A stretch of 64,000 nucleotides of DNA, from NCBI GenBank assembly GCA_963847665.1, contig CAWKAO010000002.1, forward strand, positions 186,001-250,000, written 5' to 3'. This DNA comes from CAWKAO01 sp963847665 (GTDB taxonomy: Bacteria > Actinomycetota > Humimicrobiia > Humimicrobiales > Humimicrobiaceae). Every line of letters starts with the position of its first letter. Position 1 is the stretch's first letter. Position numbers and translations under genes: made by a program. Below, one piece after another: positions 8,815 to 17,213 of this stretch. Under the pieces are notes generated by a model that saw only the letters and a list, made by a program, of their open reading frames with translations, was not told the origin of the DNA and ran no database searches.

Positions 8815-10085
8815 GTGAAGAAAGTAGTATCAATGTTAATAGTAGCAGTCGTGGTTGTTGCTCTCGCTATGACCTTTGGGTTAACTGGCTGCAAACAGCA
8901 GGCCGCAGAGACAACAATGGCTGCAGAGACAACAATGGCTGCAGAGACAACAATGGCTGCAGAGACAACATGGCAGAAGAGACCATGGCAGAAGATATGG
9001 GTGAGACTGACCCATGGATCCTGGAGAAAAGGGATATTGAAATCCCATTTATTCCGGCTGACGGTAAGGTAAGGTTTTCAGGTGTTGAGGGCGAAAACCC
9101 TGAATATGACCTTGATCTGATACTGACAGTTGCTGAAGTCGCAGATTTACAGGCAATGGGCCTTAAAGCCGCATATGTAGATAATAATACAGCTGGTGAA
9201 TATTCACTTGCTATAGTCGGTGGAGCGGTAGACACTTTTGAATATCTTGGAATCGAAACAGTGGCACAGACTTCTGCTGATTTTGATGCTGCAAAGCAAA
9301 AATCCGATGTAGAGACTGTTCTTGCGCTTGATCCTGATATCATTGTGGGTTATCCTGTCGATCCGACCACAGGCGCTGAAGTATTCCAGCCTGTAGTAGA
9401 TGCTGGGATAACACTGGTGTGTGTTTCAAACAGGCCAGTTGGATACACAACAGGAGTAAATGGTGACTTTGTCGGAATCTCAACAAATAATCCTTATGAT
9501 AACGCTTACAGGATAGTCGGACAAATGGTAGAAAAACTTCCTGCTGATGCAAAAGTAGCTGCTATCACTTTCGATGATGAATATTTCGTACTCAACGTGA
9601 TGGATCAGGCTTTTAGAGATGGTGTAGCAGAACTGGCACCTGGCTGGACGATCGTTGAACAGGGATTTGTAGACTGGCAGCAGGTAGGGCAGATAGCAAC
9701 TGCTATGGTCCAGAAAGACCCTGATATCCAGGCACTTTGGACGACATGGTTTGATCCTGCAATGGTAGCAGTTCAGGACCTTAAGGCGATTGAAAGAACT
9801 GATATACAGGTCTTTACCTTTGGTATGAATAACCCTGCATTAATAGATCTTCTTGATCCAAATGGTATGGTCAAAGGATTGACTTCAGACTTTACTTGGA
9901 ATGTCGGGATGAACAGTGCAATAATGGGTGCCTACGGAATTCTGGGTAAAGAATCACCTGAAATGATCGTAGTGCCTACTGTTGATGTCTCAGCTGATAA
10001 TCTGAGAGAAGTATGGGATATGGCGTACAGGAATGTCCCTATACCTGCAGAGATCGAAGAAGCATTGACAGCAGCAGGTAAATAG
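8815..10085 (+). pseudogene. ABC sugar-type substrate-binding lipoprotein, frame broken in linker repeat
   Basis: Receptor of a CUT2/RbsB-like ABC importer. The GTG start at 8815 follows AACAGGAGG. The N-terminus is a signal peptide with lipobox LTGC, then a Met/Ala/Glu/Thr linker of 18-base repeats. In the fourth repeat one A is missing near 8969, shifting the frame; the first frame ends at 9072, while the rest of the protein (MAEETMAEDM onward, 8970-10085) continues as a normal type I periplasmic binding fold. Restoring one A gives a continuous protein of about 423 residues, similar to the intact paralogues at 17210 and 24824. Whether this is a real mutation, a reversible change or a sequence error is open. 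Confidence 0.85.
8905..8973 (+). repeat. 18-bp tandem repeat encoding AETTMA linker units
   Basis: Three perfect copies of an 18-base unit (gcagagacaacaatggct) at 8905-8922, 8923-8940 and 8941-8958 are followed by a fourth copy lacking one A. Gain or loss of whole units keeps frame, so only linker length would vary; the single-base loss in the last copy is what breaks the gene. Confidence 0.9.
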
Positions 10086-10193
10086 TCAGGTAATTAGATC
10101 AAAATACCATGGAATAGGATGATGAAGTAAAAAAGTTGTTTCAAGTAGAAGCAGTTATTTTGTGGTCCTGATCAATTCCTGAATGGTGAATAA

Positions 10194-10230
10194 AAAAAGG
10201 GTGTTATGAGTTTTTCATGGCACCCTTTTT
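10194..10230. terminator. Bidirectional terminator between convergent genes
   Basis: AAAAAGGGTG at 10194-10203 pairs with CACCCTTTTT at 10221-10230 around a 17-base loop. A-run on one side and T-run on the other make it a good rho-independent terminator for both strands. It lies between the receptor gene (plus) and the AOR gene (minus), and the AOR stop codon at 10204-10206 falls inside the loop. Confidence 0.75.
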
Positions 10231-12168
10231 AAACAGGCCTTTCTTTTCGAACTCATCTGCGATAAATTCAAGATCGAGAGATTTGAGTGTTTCTTTTTCA
10301 GGTATTGAAGACATCTTGTCCCAACCATGGAGTTCATAATATTTCTCAAAAAGCTTGTTCATCTCTTTCCTGTCCAGTGATCTACCATCAAGAACCCCGC
10401 CCGTTCTTTTATTGAAAAACTTATCTACAGGCATATCATCTTCTTTCAGCTTTCCTTCTCGTACATTATATGCTTTTTCCAGGGTCAGGACTTTTTTTGC
10501 AATCCTCTCCATGTATGTGCGGTCAATATCAGTTCCTGTAACAGCTTTCATCCAATCTGCGTGCCACTGGAGATCATCTTTTATTTCCCTTCCCTTAAAA
10601 CCATAGAAGTAATAGAACTCAGTAGTATTTTTACAGATTTCCACAATATCAGCACTTGTACATACAGTCTCAAAAAAAGTCACTATTTCTGCAATGACCG
10701 GATGGCACATCCAGGGTTTGTCTATAATGTTTTCTGCACCTGCATCCCTGAAAATTTTTAACCATTTTTCCGGAGTATCTGGTTGCACACCCCATGACAT
10801 GGGCGGGACACATCTTAAATGGCCTGCACCTCTTGTGGATACGCTTAAAGCAAGTGTGAGCGCTGACATGGAAGTACAGTCAATTGGGCCATGGTCGGTC
10901 CCTTTTCCATAACCGCATGCTGGAGTAGTATCAGGGTTTGCTCCTACTATTTTACCTGCATGTACGCTTCCTTCTGCAAGAACGTCTCCAAAACCTTCCC
11001 TTTTAGCGATCTTGTGCACCAGTTGTCTCACTGAATCCCTGTTTCCAAAGGTGACTTCAAGTCCATCCGTATCTTTTTTATTGATAGTCCCTTCTTCATA
11101 CCATTCCATTGCTGCCGCAATAGAATTCTGAACGGAGTAGATGTCCAACCCGTATCCCTCACATAGATCTATTATTTCAGTATGAAAATCATAATCATAC
11201 GTCTCCCATATTGACATGTGACCTGTTCCCGGCACTGGAGCTTTCTTTTTGCCTAAAGTGCTGGAATGTATCCACTTGTTGCATGCAAGAGGACAGGCAA
11301 AACAGGCAATATCCTTGAAATGATATTTTGGAGAAGCCTCTACATCTAAAAAAGCTTTTCTTTTTTCATAATCATTTCCACCGCTTATCATGTAGTTCTT
11401 AATAGGGGAGCAACCTGAAGTAGCCATTCCTGATAGACCAGTTGTCCAGCCAAGTTTCGGGTACCATTTCCAGGATTCAGATTCTTTGTAATCCCTAAAA
11501 ATATTTTTTACTAATGATAATGTCCTGTCCGTGTCTGCTATTTTTATACTCCTTGAACCTCTTACCGCTATTGCTTTTAGTCTTTTTGAGCCCATTACAG
11601 CTCCCAGACCGCATCTTGCAGCAATATTAAAACCGGTGACTATACCCGCTATTTTTGCAAGATTTTCTCCAGCAGGACCGATGGAAAGTACCCGGATACT
11701 CTCATCATTATTCTGTTTTTTTATCAAATGATCTGTTTCTGATGTCGTTTTACCCCAGAGTCCAGTTGCATCCTTAAGCGCTATTTTTTCATCATCTATC
11801 CACAGGTAGACAGGTCTTTCAGCTGCTCCGCTTATTACAATACTGTCATAACCTGCATATTTTAATTCAGGAGCAAAAAAACCACCTGCATTAGCATCAC
11901 CAAGTATACCTGTAAGTGGAGATTTTGCTGAAATAGTAAACCTTCCTGCAGTAGGCACGACAGTCCCCGTAAGTGGACTTGTACCTATAATAAGTCTATT
12001 ATCTGGCCCAAGAGGATCAGTATCTGTATTAGTCTCTTCATACAATAATCTGGAATTTATACCCCTGCCTCCAATAAAACCAAGCCTTATGTCATCATCA
12101 AGTGTGGAGGACTCAATACGACCATTGCTCAGATCGACTCTCAGTGTTTTATCCATCCAGCCATACAT
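10204..12168 (-). CDS. Aldehyde:ferredoxin oxidoreductase, intact
   Basis: 654-residue tungsten/molybdenum-pterin oxidoreductase that oxidises an aldehyde to the acid with ferredoxin as acceptor, or works in reverse. Seen: N-terminal KTLRVDLSNG strand, KSPLTGILGDANAGG and FAPELKYAGYD pterin-domain segments, the C-x2-C-x3-C motif (CFACPLAC) near residue 287, and FFETVCTSAD, which probably holds the fourth cluster Cys. It is the only minus-strand gene, with its ferredoxin, in this stretch; the ferredoxin gene lies 39 bases upstream. It is related to, but diverged from, the broken AOR at 6755. The aldehyde cannot be named. Confidence 0.92.
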   Translation of the reverse strand: MYGWMDKTLRVDLSNGRIESSTLDDDIRLGFIGGRGINSRLLYEETNTDTDPLGPDNRLIIGTSPLTGTVVPTAGRFTISAKSPLTGILGDANAGGFFAPELKYAGYDSIVISGAAERPVYLWIDDEKIALKDATGLWGKTTSETDHLIKKQNNDESIRVLSIGPAGENLAKIAGIVTGFNIAARCGLGAVMGSKRLKAIAVRGSRSIKIADTDRTLSLVKNIFRDYKESESWKWYPKLGWTTGLSGMATSGCSPIKNYMISGGNDYEKRKAFLDVEASPKYHFKDIACFACPLACNKWIHSSTLGKKKAPVPGTGHMSIWETYDYDFHTEIIDLCEGYGLDIYSVQNSIAAAMEWYEEGTINKKDTDGLEVTFGNRDSVRQLVHKIAKREGFGDVLAEGSVHAGKIVGANPDTTPACGYGKGTDHGPIDCTSMSALTLALSVSTRGAGHLRCVPPMSWGVQPDTPEKWLKIFRDAGAENIIDKPWMCHPVIAEIVTFFETVCTSADIVEICKNTTEFYYFYGFKGREIKDDLQWHADWMKAVTGTDIDRTYMERIAKKVLTLEKAYNVREGKLKEDDMPVDKFFNKRTGGVLDGRSLDRKEMNKLFEKYYELHGWDKMSSIPEKETLKSLDLEFIADEFEKKGLFKKGAMKNS

Positions 12169-12207
12169 TATTATATTACTCCCTTTTCTAGTCAGGTTTT
12201 TCTGGAT

Positions 12208-12639
12208 CTACTTATGTTTTATATTTTTTCTAAAGACTATAGCTTCCTGGAGGCAATATTTTGTACACTCAGGTGCACCTCCACAAAGATCACATGAGGA
12301 AGGTATTTCATCACCAGGAAGAAAAAAGATCGCATCGTATGTACATGCTTCAACACATGACCTACATCCATTGCATTTTTTTTCATCGATCAGTATCACA
12401 CCTGTGCTCGGGTCTCTAAATAGAGCAGACTCAGGGCATGCTCTCATGCATGCAGGTTCTTTACAGAGCTGGCATACCTTTGGTAGAAATATCCCTTTTT
12501 CTTTTTTTTCAGTGATTTTTATCCTTGACCTGCGAGGATTTATTCCGTCTTGTCCATGTATAAGTGAACAGATCATTTCGCACATCCTGCACCCGGTACA
12601 GGCTTCCGGATTTAAATACTTTATCCCAGGATAATCCAT
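12208..12639 (-). CDS. 4Fe-4S dicluster-type electron-transfer protein for AOR
   Basis: Soluble HycB/DmsB-like ferredoxin of about 143 residues with four cysteine clusters: CTGCRMCEMIC, CQLCKEPACMRAC, CNGCRSCVEAC and CDLCGGAPECTKYC. The upstream TTG at 12660 is in frame, but I prefer the ATG at 12637-12639 because a GGGAG site sits six to seven bases before it and the protein then begins MDYPGIKYL. It is directly upstream of the intact AOR on the same strand, so it is the likely electron acceptor or donor subunit. The broken AOR has no such partner gene beside it. Confidence 0.88.
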   Translation of the reverse strand: MDYPGIKYLNPEACTGCRMCEMICSLIHGQDGINPRRSRIKITEKKEKGIFLPKVCQLCKEPACMRACPESALFRDPSTGVILIDEKKCNGCRSCVEACTYDAIFFLPGDEIPSSCDLCGGAPECTKYCLQEAIVFRKNIKHK

Positions 12640-12660
12640 GTTTGCTCCCGGTCTTTGCAA

Positions 12661-12871
12661 TAATTCGTATTATCAGCAAATATAAATCAGTAAAATTGTT
12701 CTGTCAATGCAGTAAGTAATTTACAAATATGAAAATTAAGGTATAATTTTTTAATCGATAGTTGCTTGGTCGCTGTTATTAAATTTTTGGTTTTAACTAT
12801 AATAACTATAATATAATTATTGCTGCAAATCCAAATAATTTATATTAATTACATCTAACAGGGAGATCACA
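12661..12871. other. Divergent intergenic region
   Basis: About 210 A+T-rich bases between the minus-strand ferredoxin/AOR pair and the plus-strand enoate reductase. Several TATAAT-like stretches occur around 12800-12820. I found no strong hairpin, RNA gene or ORF. It must hold promoters for both directions. Confidence 0.5.
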
Positions 12872-14824
12872 ATGTCATTGGAAAAACTATTCAGCCCTAT
12901 CAGATTAGGAAGCATCGAGCTTAGAAACAGGATCGCTTTTGCACCTGTAGGAATAGGGGCATATAATCCAGACGAGTCTGTAAATGAGGCATACTTTCCT
13001 TTTATTGAAGAGAGGTCTAAAGAGACTGCCCTTATTATTACACAGGGTACCCGTCCTTCTGCAAGATTTGGCGGAGTAGCGCTTATTGGTACCTATGATG
13101 ACAGGTTTATTCCGTCTCTTACCAGATTTGCTGATTCTGCGCATAAACATGGAGCAAAAATATTTATTCAATCAGTAATGATCGGCGGAAACGATCCTCT
13201 TGGGGGATATGCCCCTTCCCTCATAGATATACCATTGTATAAGGACCAGTGGGGCAGAGGAGATAAGTACAAACCAAAAGAATTATCCACTGAACAGATA
13301 AAAATACTTATTGAAGACTTTGCACAGGGTGCAAGAAGAGCAATGGAGGCAGGGTTTGATGGTGTTGAAGTACATGGTGCATATGGTTACCTTATTTCTG
13401 AGTTCATGTGCCCTGCGACAAACAGGAGGACGGATGAATACGGAGGAAGTTTTGAGAACAGGATGAGATTTCCGGTAGAAATAATAAAAAGGATCAAAGA
13501 AGTCTGCGGTGAAGATTTTCCAATAGGTTTTAAATTCAATGCTCATATGGATATCAAACCTGAAGGTATTGACGAAGAACTTGGAGTAAGGATCGCTAAA
13601 AGAATATCAGAAGAAGGAGTGGTGTATCTGCATGAAGTAACGATGGGGGAAGATGTCATGATAATGGCCCTGGGTAAATACCCTTCTATGCCGACCATAT
13701 ACCAGCCAAGAAATACCACCATATCGCTTGCAGAGAGGTTGAAAAAAGAAATCAATGATACTCCTATCATAGCTGCTGGAGGCATTCTTACACCTGATGA
13801 TGTAGAGGATATACTAAATCAGCAAAAGGCCGATATGGTAGCTATCGGGAGAGCTTTTCTTGCGGATCCTCATTGGACTTTAAAAGCAAAGGAAAACCGA
13901 AGGATCACACCATGTATAAAATGCCTTGTATGCCATAATGAAGTCGTCAAACGTGCCAAACTTGCTGCTTGTACTGTAAATCCTTTCCTTTGCCGTGAAA
14001 AGGAGATGGGAATAAGACCAGCATTAATGGCCAAAAAAGTACTCATCGCTGGTGCAGGTCCTGCAGGAATAAAAGCTGCACTTATAGCTTCTGAAAGGGG
14101 TCATAACGTAAAGTTGTTTGAAAAGAATGAAAAAATTGGCGGGATGCTCATCCCTTCTACAGTGCCTGATTTCAAATATGAATTTGATACACTGATCGAT
14201 TTTTATGAAAAAGAATTAAAAGACAGCAATGTGGAGCTCATCACAGAAACTGAAGTGACTCCAGATATGGTCAAAAAGGAAAATCCGGATGTTTTAATCA
14301 TTGCTATTGGCGGCAACCCATGTGTTCCTGGCATAAAAGGACTCAGTAGAAATAACTCCTGTTCCGCTGTGGACCTTCTGATGGGAAGTATTGAGACGAA
14401 AGGAGAAAACATCCTGGTAATAGGTGGAGGAGAAGTAGGCTGCGAAACAGCACTCTGGTTAAAACGCAAAGGCAAAGACGTACTGATAGTCGAGGTTTTA
14501 GATGAACTTATGTCTCTTGAAGAGATGAAGTACCATACCGTTGTACTTGAAAGAATGCTCAGAGCAGAGGGCATAGAGATTATGACAGGAGCAAAAGTAA
14601 AAGAAGTCAAAGATGATTCGGTAAATATCGAAACAAGTGATGGCTCATCTATTGAGCGGGATTATGATTTTGTAGTATATTCAGTTGGTTTTATTCCTTC
14701 TGCGGATGAAATAAATGCTTTAAAAGGCCTGGTGAAGGAAACTTATGTAATAGGGGATGCAAATGAACCTCATAAAATAAGAGAGGCCATTCATGACGGT
14801 GACAGGGTGGGACAGTTAATATGA
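12872..14824 (+). CDS. Old-yellow-enzyme-type NADH:flavin oxidoreductase / enoate reductase
   Basis: 650-residue protein with three parts: an N-terminal OYE TIM barrel binding FMN (residues 1-340, with the GAxRRAMEAGFDGVEVHGA helix-strand and FENRMRFP), a 4Fe-4S site C-x2-C-x2-C near 348-354 with a fourth Cys near 367, and a C-terminal FAD/NAD domain (GAGPAGIKAAL near 393; IGGGEVGCE near 516). This layout matches 2-enoate reductase, 2,4-dienoyl-CoA reductase and BaiCD/BaiH-like enzymes, which reduce activated C=C bonds. It overlaps the UroD-like gene by four bases (ATGA), so the two are translationally coupled. A paralogue is at 28842. Confidence 0.92.
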   Translation: MSLEKLFSPIRLGSIELRNRIAFAPVGIGAYNPDESVNEAYFPFIEERSKETALIITQGTRPSARFGGVALIGTYDDRFIPSLTRFADSAHKHGAKIFIQSVMIGGNDPLGGYAPSLIDIPLYKDQWGRGDKYKPKELSTEQIKILIEDFAQGARRAMEAGFDGVEVHGAYGYLISEFMCPATNRRTDEYGGSFENRMRFPVEIIKRIKEVCGEDFPIGFKFNAHMDIKPEGIDEELGVRIAKRISEEGVVYLHEVTMGEDVMIMALGKYPSMPTIYQPRNTTISLAERLKKEINDTPIIAAGGILTPDDVEDILNQQKADMVAIGRAFLADPHWTLKAKENRRITPCIKCLVCHNEVVKRAKLAACTVNPFLCREKEMGIRPALMAKKVLIAGAGPAGIKAALIASERGHNVKLFEKNEKIGGMLIPSTVPDFKYEFDTLIDFYEKELKDSNVELITETEVTPDMVKKENPDVLIIAIGGNPCVPGIKGLSRNNSCSAVDLLMGSIETKGENILVIGGGEVGCETALWLKRKGKDVLIVEVLDELMSLEEMKYHTVVLERMLRAEGIEIMTGAKVKEVKDDSVNIETSDGSSIERDYDFVVYSVGFIPSADEINALKGLVKETYVIGDANEPHKIREAIHDGDRVGQLI

Positions 14825-16077
14825 AAAAAATGACTTCCAGGGAGAGAGTGTATACTGCTCTCAACCATAAGGAACCAGACAGGGTACCTATATGTTTTGG
14901 TGGCAATAGTGCTACAGTCATCGAGGAAGTGCCCCCTAACGGCATGGCTGCAACCGAGCTTTATAAATTGGTGGGAATAGTAGATGCAACCCCAAAATAT
15001 GCCCTTGTGGGTAACATTGTGGGCGCTCCTGACGATAGGGTCATAAAACGGTTGCATTCAGATATGCACTATCTATACTCGAACCCCCCAACAGATATAA
15101 TAAGGGAGGACGATAACACGATAATATATCCTTTCAGCTTTGGTATGCGTATAAAAAGTATGGGCGGAAACGATATGATAGATTTTACTCATCCTCCTAT
15201 GAAGCATATCAGTACCGAAGAAGACATAAAGAAGTATCCTTACTGGCCTGCACTTGATATAAATATAATGGAGGGTGTCCCTGAAAATGCCAGGAAACTT
15301 CATGAAGAAACTGATTATTTTGTCTGTGCTGATTATCCTTTCTCTTATTATCCGAATAACGGATACGGTTTCAATAGCGGTATGGACAAATATTTTATGG
15401 ACATGGTGGCAAATCCGGAATTATATCACAGGATCGCAGACAGGTTTCTTGATACAAACCTTGCCTATCTTGAACAGTTTTATGGTTCTGTAGGCAAATA
15501 TGTGGATTGTGCGATGGTATATGATGACCTTGGGACCCAGCAGGCCACTCTTGTGTCAAAGGATATTTACAGAAAAAGAATAAAACCATACCAGAAGACT
15601 ATCATTGAAAACATAAGGAAATACCTTAATCCTGAAGCAAAAATAATGATCCATTCCTGCGGGTCGATCTATGATTTTATACCGGACCTGATCGAGATCG
15701 GAGTCGAGATACTGAATCCTCTTCAGCCGCTGGCAAAAAATATGGAACCTTGGAGGTTAAAAAGAGAGTTTGGGAAGGACCTTGCTTTCCTGGGAGGATT
15801 TGATACACAACTCCTTCTTCCAAATGGTACTAAAGAAGAGATAATTATGGGTGTCAAGAAACTGATCTCTGAATACGGACAGGGTGGAGGTTTTGTTTTT
15901 GCAGCAAGTATAAATATACAATCAGATACACCTGCGGAGAATATCATTACTGCTTTCGATACCGCTTATGAGTCAGGAAAATATCCACTGACCGGTAAAA
16001 CAGATGGTATGGATTATGTCGAATATATAAAAAGCCTGAAGCTTGGAAAAAGGGAAAAGAAAGCAGTTTTGCTATAA
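14821..16077 (+). CDS. Uroporphyrinogen decarboxylase-family / MtaA-like protein
   Basis: 418-residue UroD-fold protein starting with MTSRERVYTALNHKEPDRVP, the hallmark of the family. An IHSCG motif (His about 278, Cys about 280) resembles the zinc site of methylcobamide:CoM or methylcorrinoid methyltransferases MtaA/CmuA. Such proteins outside haem synthesis usually move methyl groups to or from corrinoids, which fits the MttB and corrinoid genes 10-19 kb downstream. Its coupling to the enoate reductase is direct (ATGA overlap). Haem synthesis is unlikely because no other haem gene is near and the length exceeds HemE's usual size. Exact reaction unknown. Confidence 0.85.
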   Translation: MKKMTSRERVYTALNHKEPDRVPICFGGNSATVIEEVPPNGMAATELYKLVGIVDATPKYALVGNIVGAPDDRVIKRLHSDMHYLYSNPPTDIIREDDNTIIYPFSFGMRIKSMGGNDMIDFTHPPMKHISTEEDIKKYPYWPALDINIMEGVPENARKLHEETDYFVCADYPFSYYPNNGYGFNSGMDKYFMDMVANPELYHRIADRFLDTNLAYLEQFYGSVGKYVDCAMVYDDLGTQQATLVSKDIYRKRIKPYQKTIIENIRKYLNPEAKIMIHSCGSIYDFIPDLIEIGVEILNPLQPLAKNMEPWRLKREFGKDLAFLGGFDTQLLLPNGTKEEIIMGVKKLISEYGQGGGFVFAASINIQSDTPAENIITAFDTAYESGKYPLTGKTDGMDYVEYIKSLKLGKREKKAVLL

Positions 16078-16177
16078 TTGAAGTATTTAACAATGGTATT
16101 GGTCCCGGAGATAGATCATGTAGACTTTATTATTAATGTATTTTTTTTGACAAGTAGTATTAAGGGAGTGACCTAAG

Positions 16178-16906
16178 ATGTATGAGCTTTATGAAAGAGC
16201 AGATTACAGGCAGATAATAACTATTAAATGTCCCACAGGATGCAGTATGGAGCAATTAAAGGACTGGTGGTTTGCAAGGGCTGAAAGAATAAAAAAACTG
16301 CCTTTTTTAAAATGGTACACAATCAATTTTACACTTGATTGCTCGCCTTTTGGAGAACCTGTTTTTGATGGATTTGAAGAACTTTGGTTTGGCAGTGTAA
16401 ATGAGCTTATCATGGCATATGAACACCAGATAATGAGGGAGGGTTTTAAAGATATAGATAAAGAGGGATTTAATGACCCTAAGCTTTTCCAGGCCTCATG
16501 GCTTGAAGAGAATATAGTTAGATTAAAAGGATACGATCGGATACCCGATAGAAAGAATATGGTAAGATTGACCGGTATCTGCACACAACCTCCTTCCATG
16601 GACAGGAAGGGGCTTATAGACTGGTATTACCAGCACGCGGCCAGAGTCATAGACAGTTCCGGCAGGATGATCATTCCTGGCATAAGATGGTATACACATT
16701 GTTTTTCTATAGACTCACCTTTTGGAAAATCGAAGATTGACGGTTGTGCAGAAAACTGGTGGGATTCTCTTGATGAGATTAAAAAGGATTTTGATGGTGA
16801 AGTAATGAAATCACAGCTTGAAGATAGGGAAGAGGCCATCGATTCCATAGATCCGGAATACTTCCAGGGTGCCTGGTCAGATGAATATGTTATTGATGTC
16901 AGATAA
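16178..16906 (+). CDS. Tandem EthD-like protein
   Basis: 242-residue protein made of two similar halves. Half 1 (about residues 10-115) has LKDWWFARAERI, WYTINFTLD, SPFGEPVFDGFEELWF and a C-terminal FQASWLEENIV. Half 2 (about 125-240) has LIDWYYQHAARVI, WYTHCFSID, SPFGKSKIDGCAENWW and FQGAWSDEYVI at matching positions. The DG-x-x-E-x-W-F/W pattern is that of EthD-like dimeric alpha/beta-barrel domains, which normally are single-domain and dimerise; here one chain could supply both. No signal peptide. A GGGAG ribosome-binding site precedes the start. Function is not known; stability, lyase or monooxygenase-like roles are all seen in the fold. Confidence 0.65.
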   Translation: MYELYERADYRQIITIKCPTGCSMEQLKDWWFARAERIKKLPFLKWYTINFTLDCSPFGEPVFDGFEELWFGSVNELIMAYEHQIMREGFKDIDKEGFNDPKLFQASWLEENIVRLKGYDRIPDRKNMVRLTGICTQPPSMDRKGLIDWYYQHAARVIDSSGRMIIPGIRWYTHCFSIDSPFGKSKIDGCAENWWDSLDEIKKDFDGEVMKSQLEDREEAIDSIDPEYFQGAWSDEYVIDVR

Positions 16907-17209
16907 CATTTAATATTGATTATTGATGTTTATTAATATATAATTTTACAGAATTGTAAATTATGTTCGATTAAACACGGATTTTTTTTCATTTATCTAA
17001 ATGTTCAAATATGTACATTTATGTAGATTGGATTTTTAGATTGAGTTAAGTTGTCACGAAGTAAAGTAACTTATTTTAGAAATAGAGCGCTTTTTAAGCT
17101 AAATCAATATAAACAGATCATGGATAAAATTATCAGAAAAAAAGGAGGCGATGATAAAAAATAATATTTTATTTAAAAAGAAAATGTATTTTGAGAGGAG
17201 GAAAAATAA
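16907..17209. other. 303-base A+T-rich intergenic region upstream of receptor operon
   Basis: No long ORF or RNA gene is visible. The region is strongly A+T-rich and probably holds the promoter of the receptor/ABC operon, but I see no clear -35/-10 pair. A short ORF with a strong ribosome-binding site fills its last 63 bases and is listed separately. Confidence 0.5.
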
Positions 17210-17213
17210 ATGA
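17151..17213 (+). CDS. Possible 20-residue leader peptide coupled to receptor gene
   Basis: ATG at 17151 follows AAAGGAGG by two bases and encodes 20 mostly Lys/Asn/Arg/aromatic residues ending at a TGA (17211-17213) that overlaps the receptor ATG as ATGA. The receptor has its own GAGGAGGA site inside this ORF. The SD-to-start spacing is short, which weakens the call. If translated, it could couple or tune receptor synthesis. No homology is claimed. Confidence 0.3.
   Translation: MIKNNILFKKKMYFERRKNK

Noticed and set aside
12089..12634. 181-codon plus-strand ORF opposite the ferredoxin gene
   Set aside because: The minus strand encodes a four-cluster ferredoxin with all cysteines in place; the plus-strand frame is the complement.
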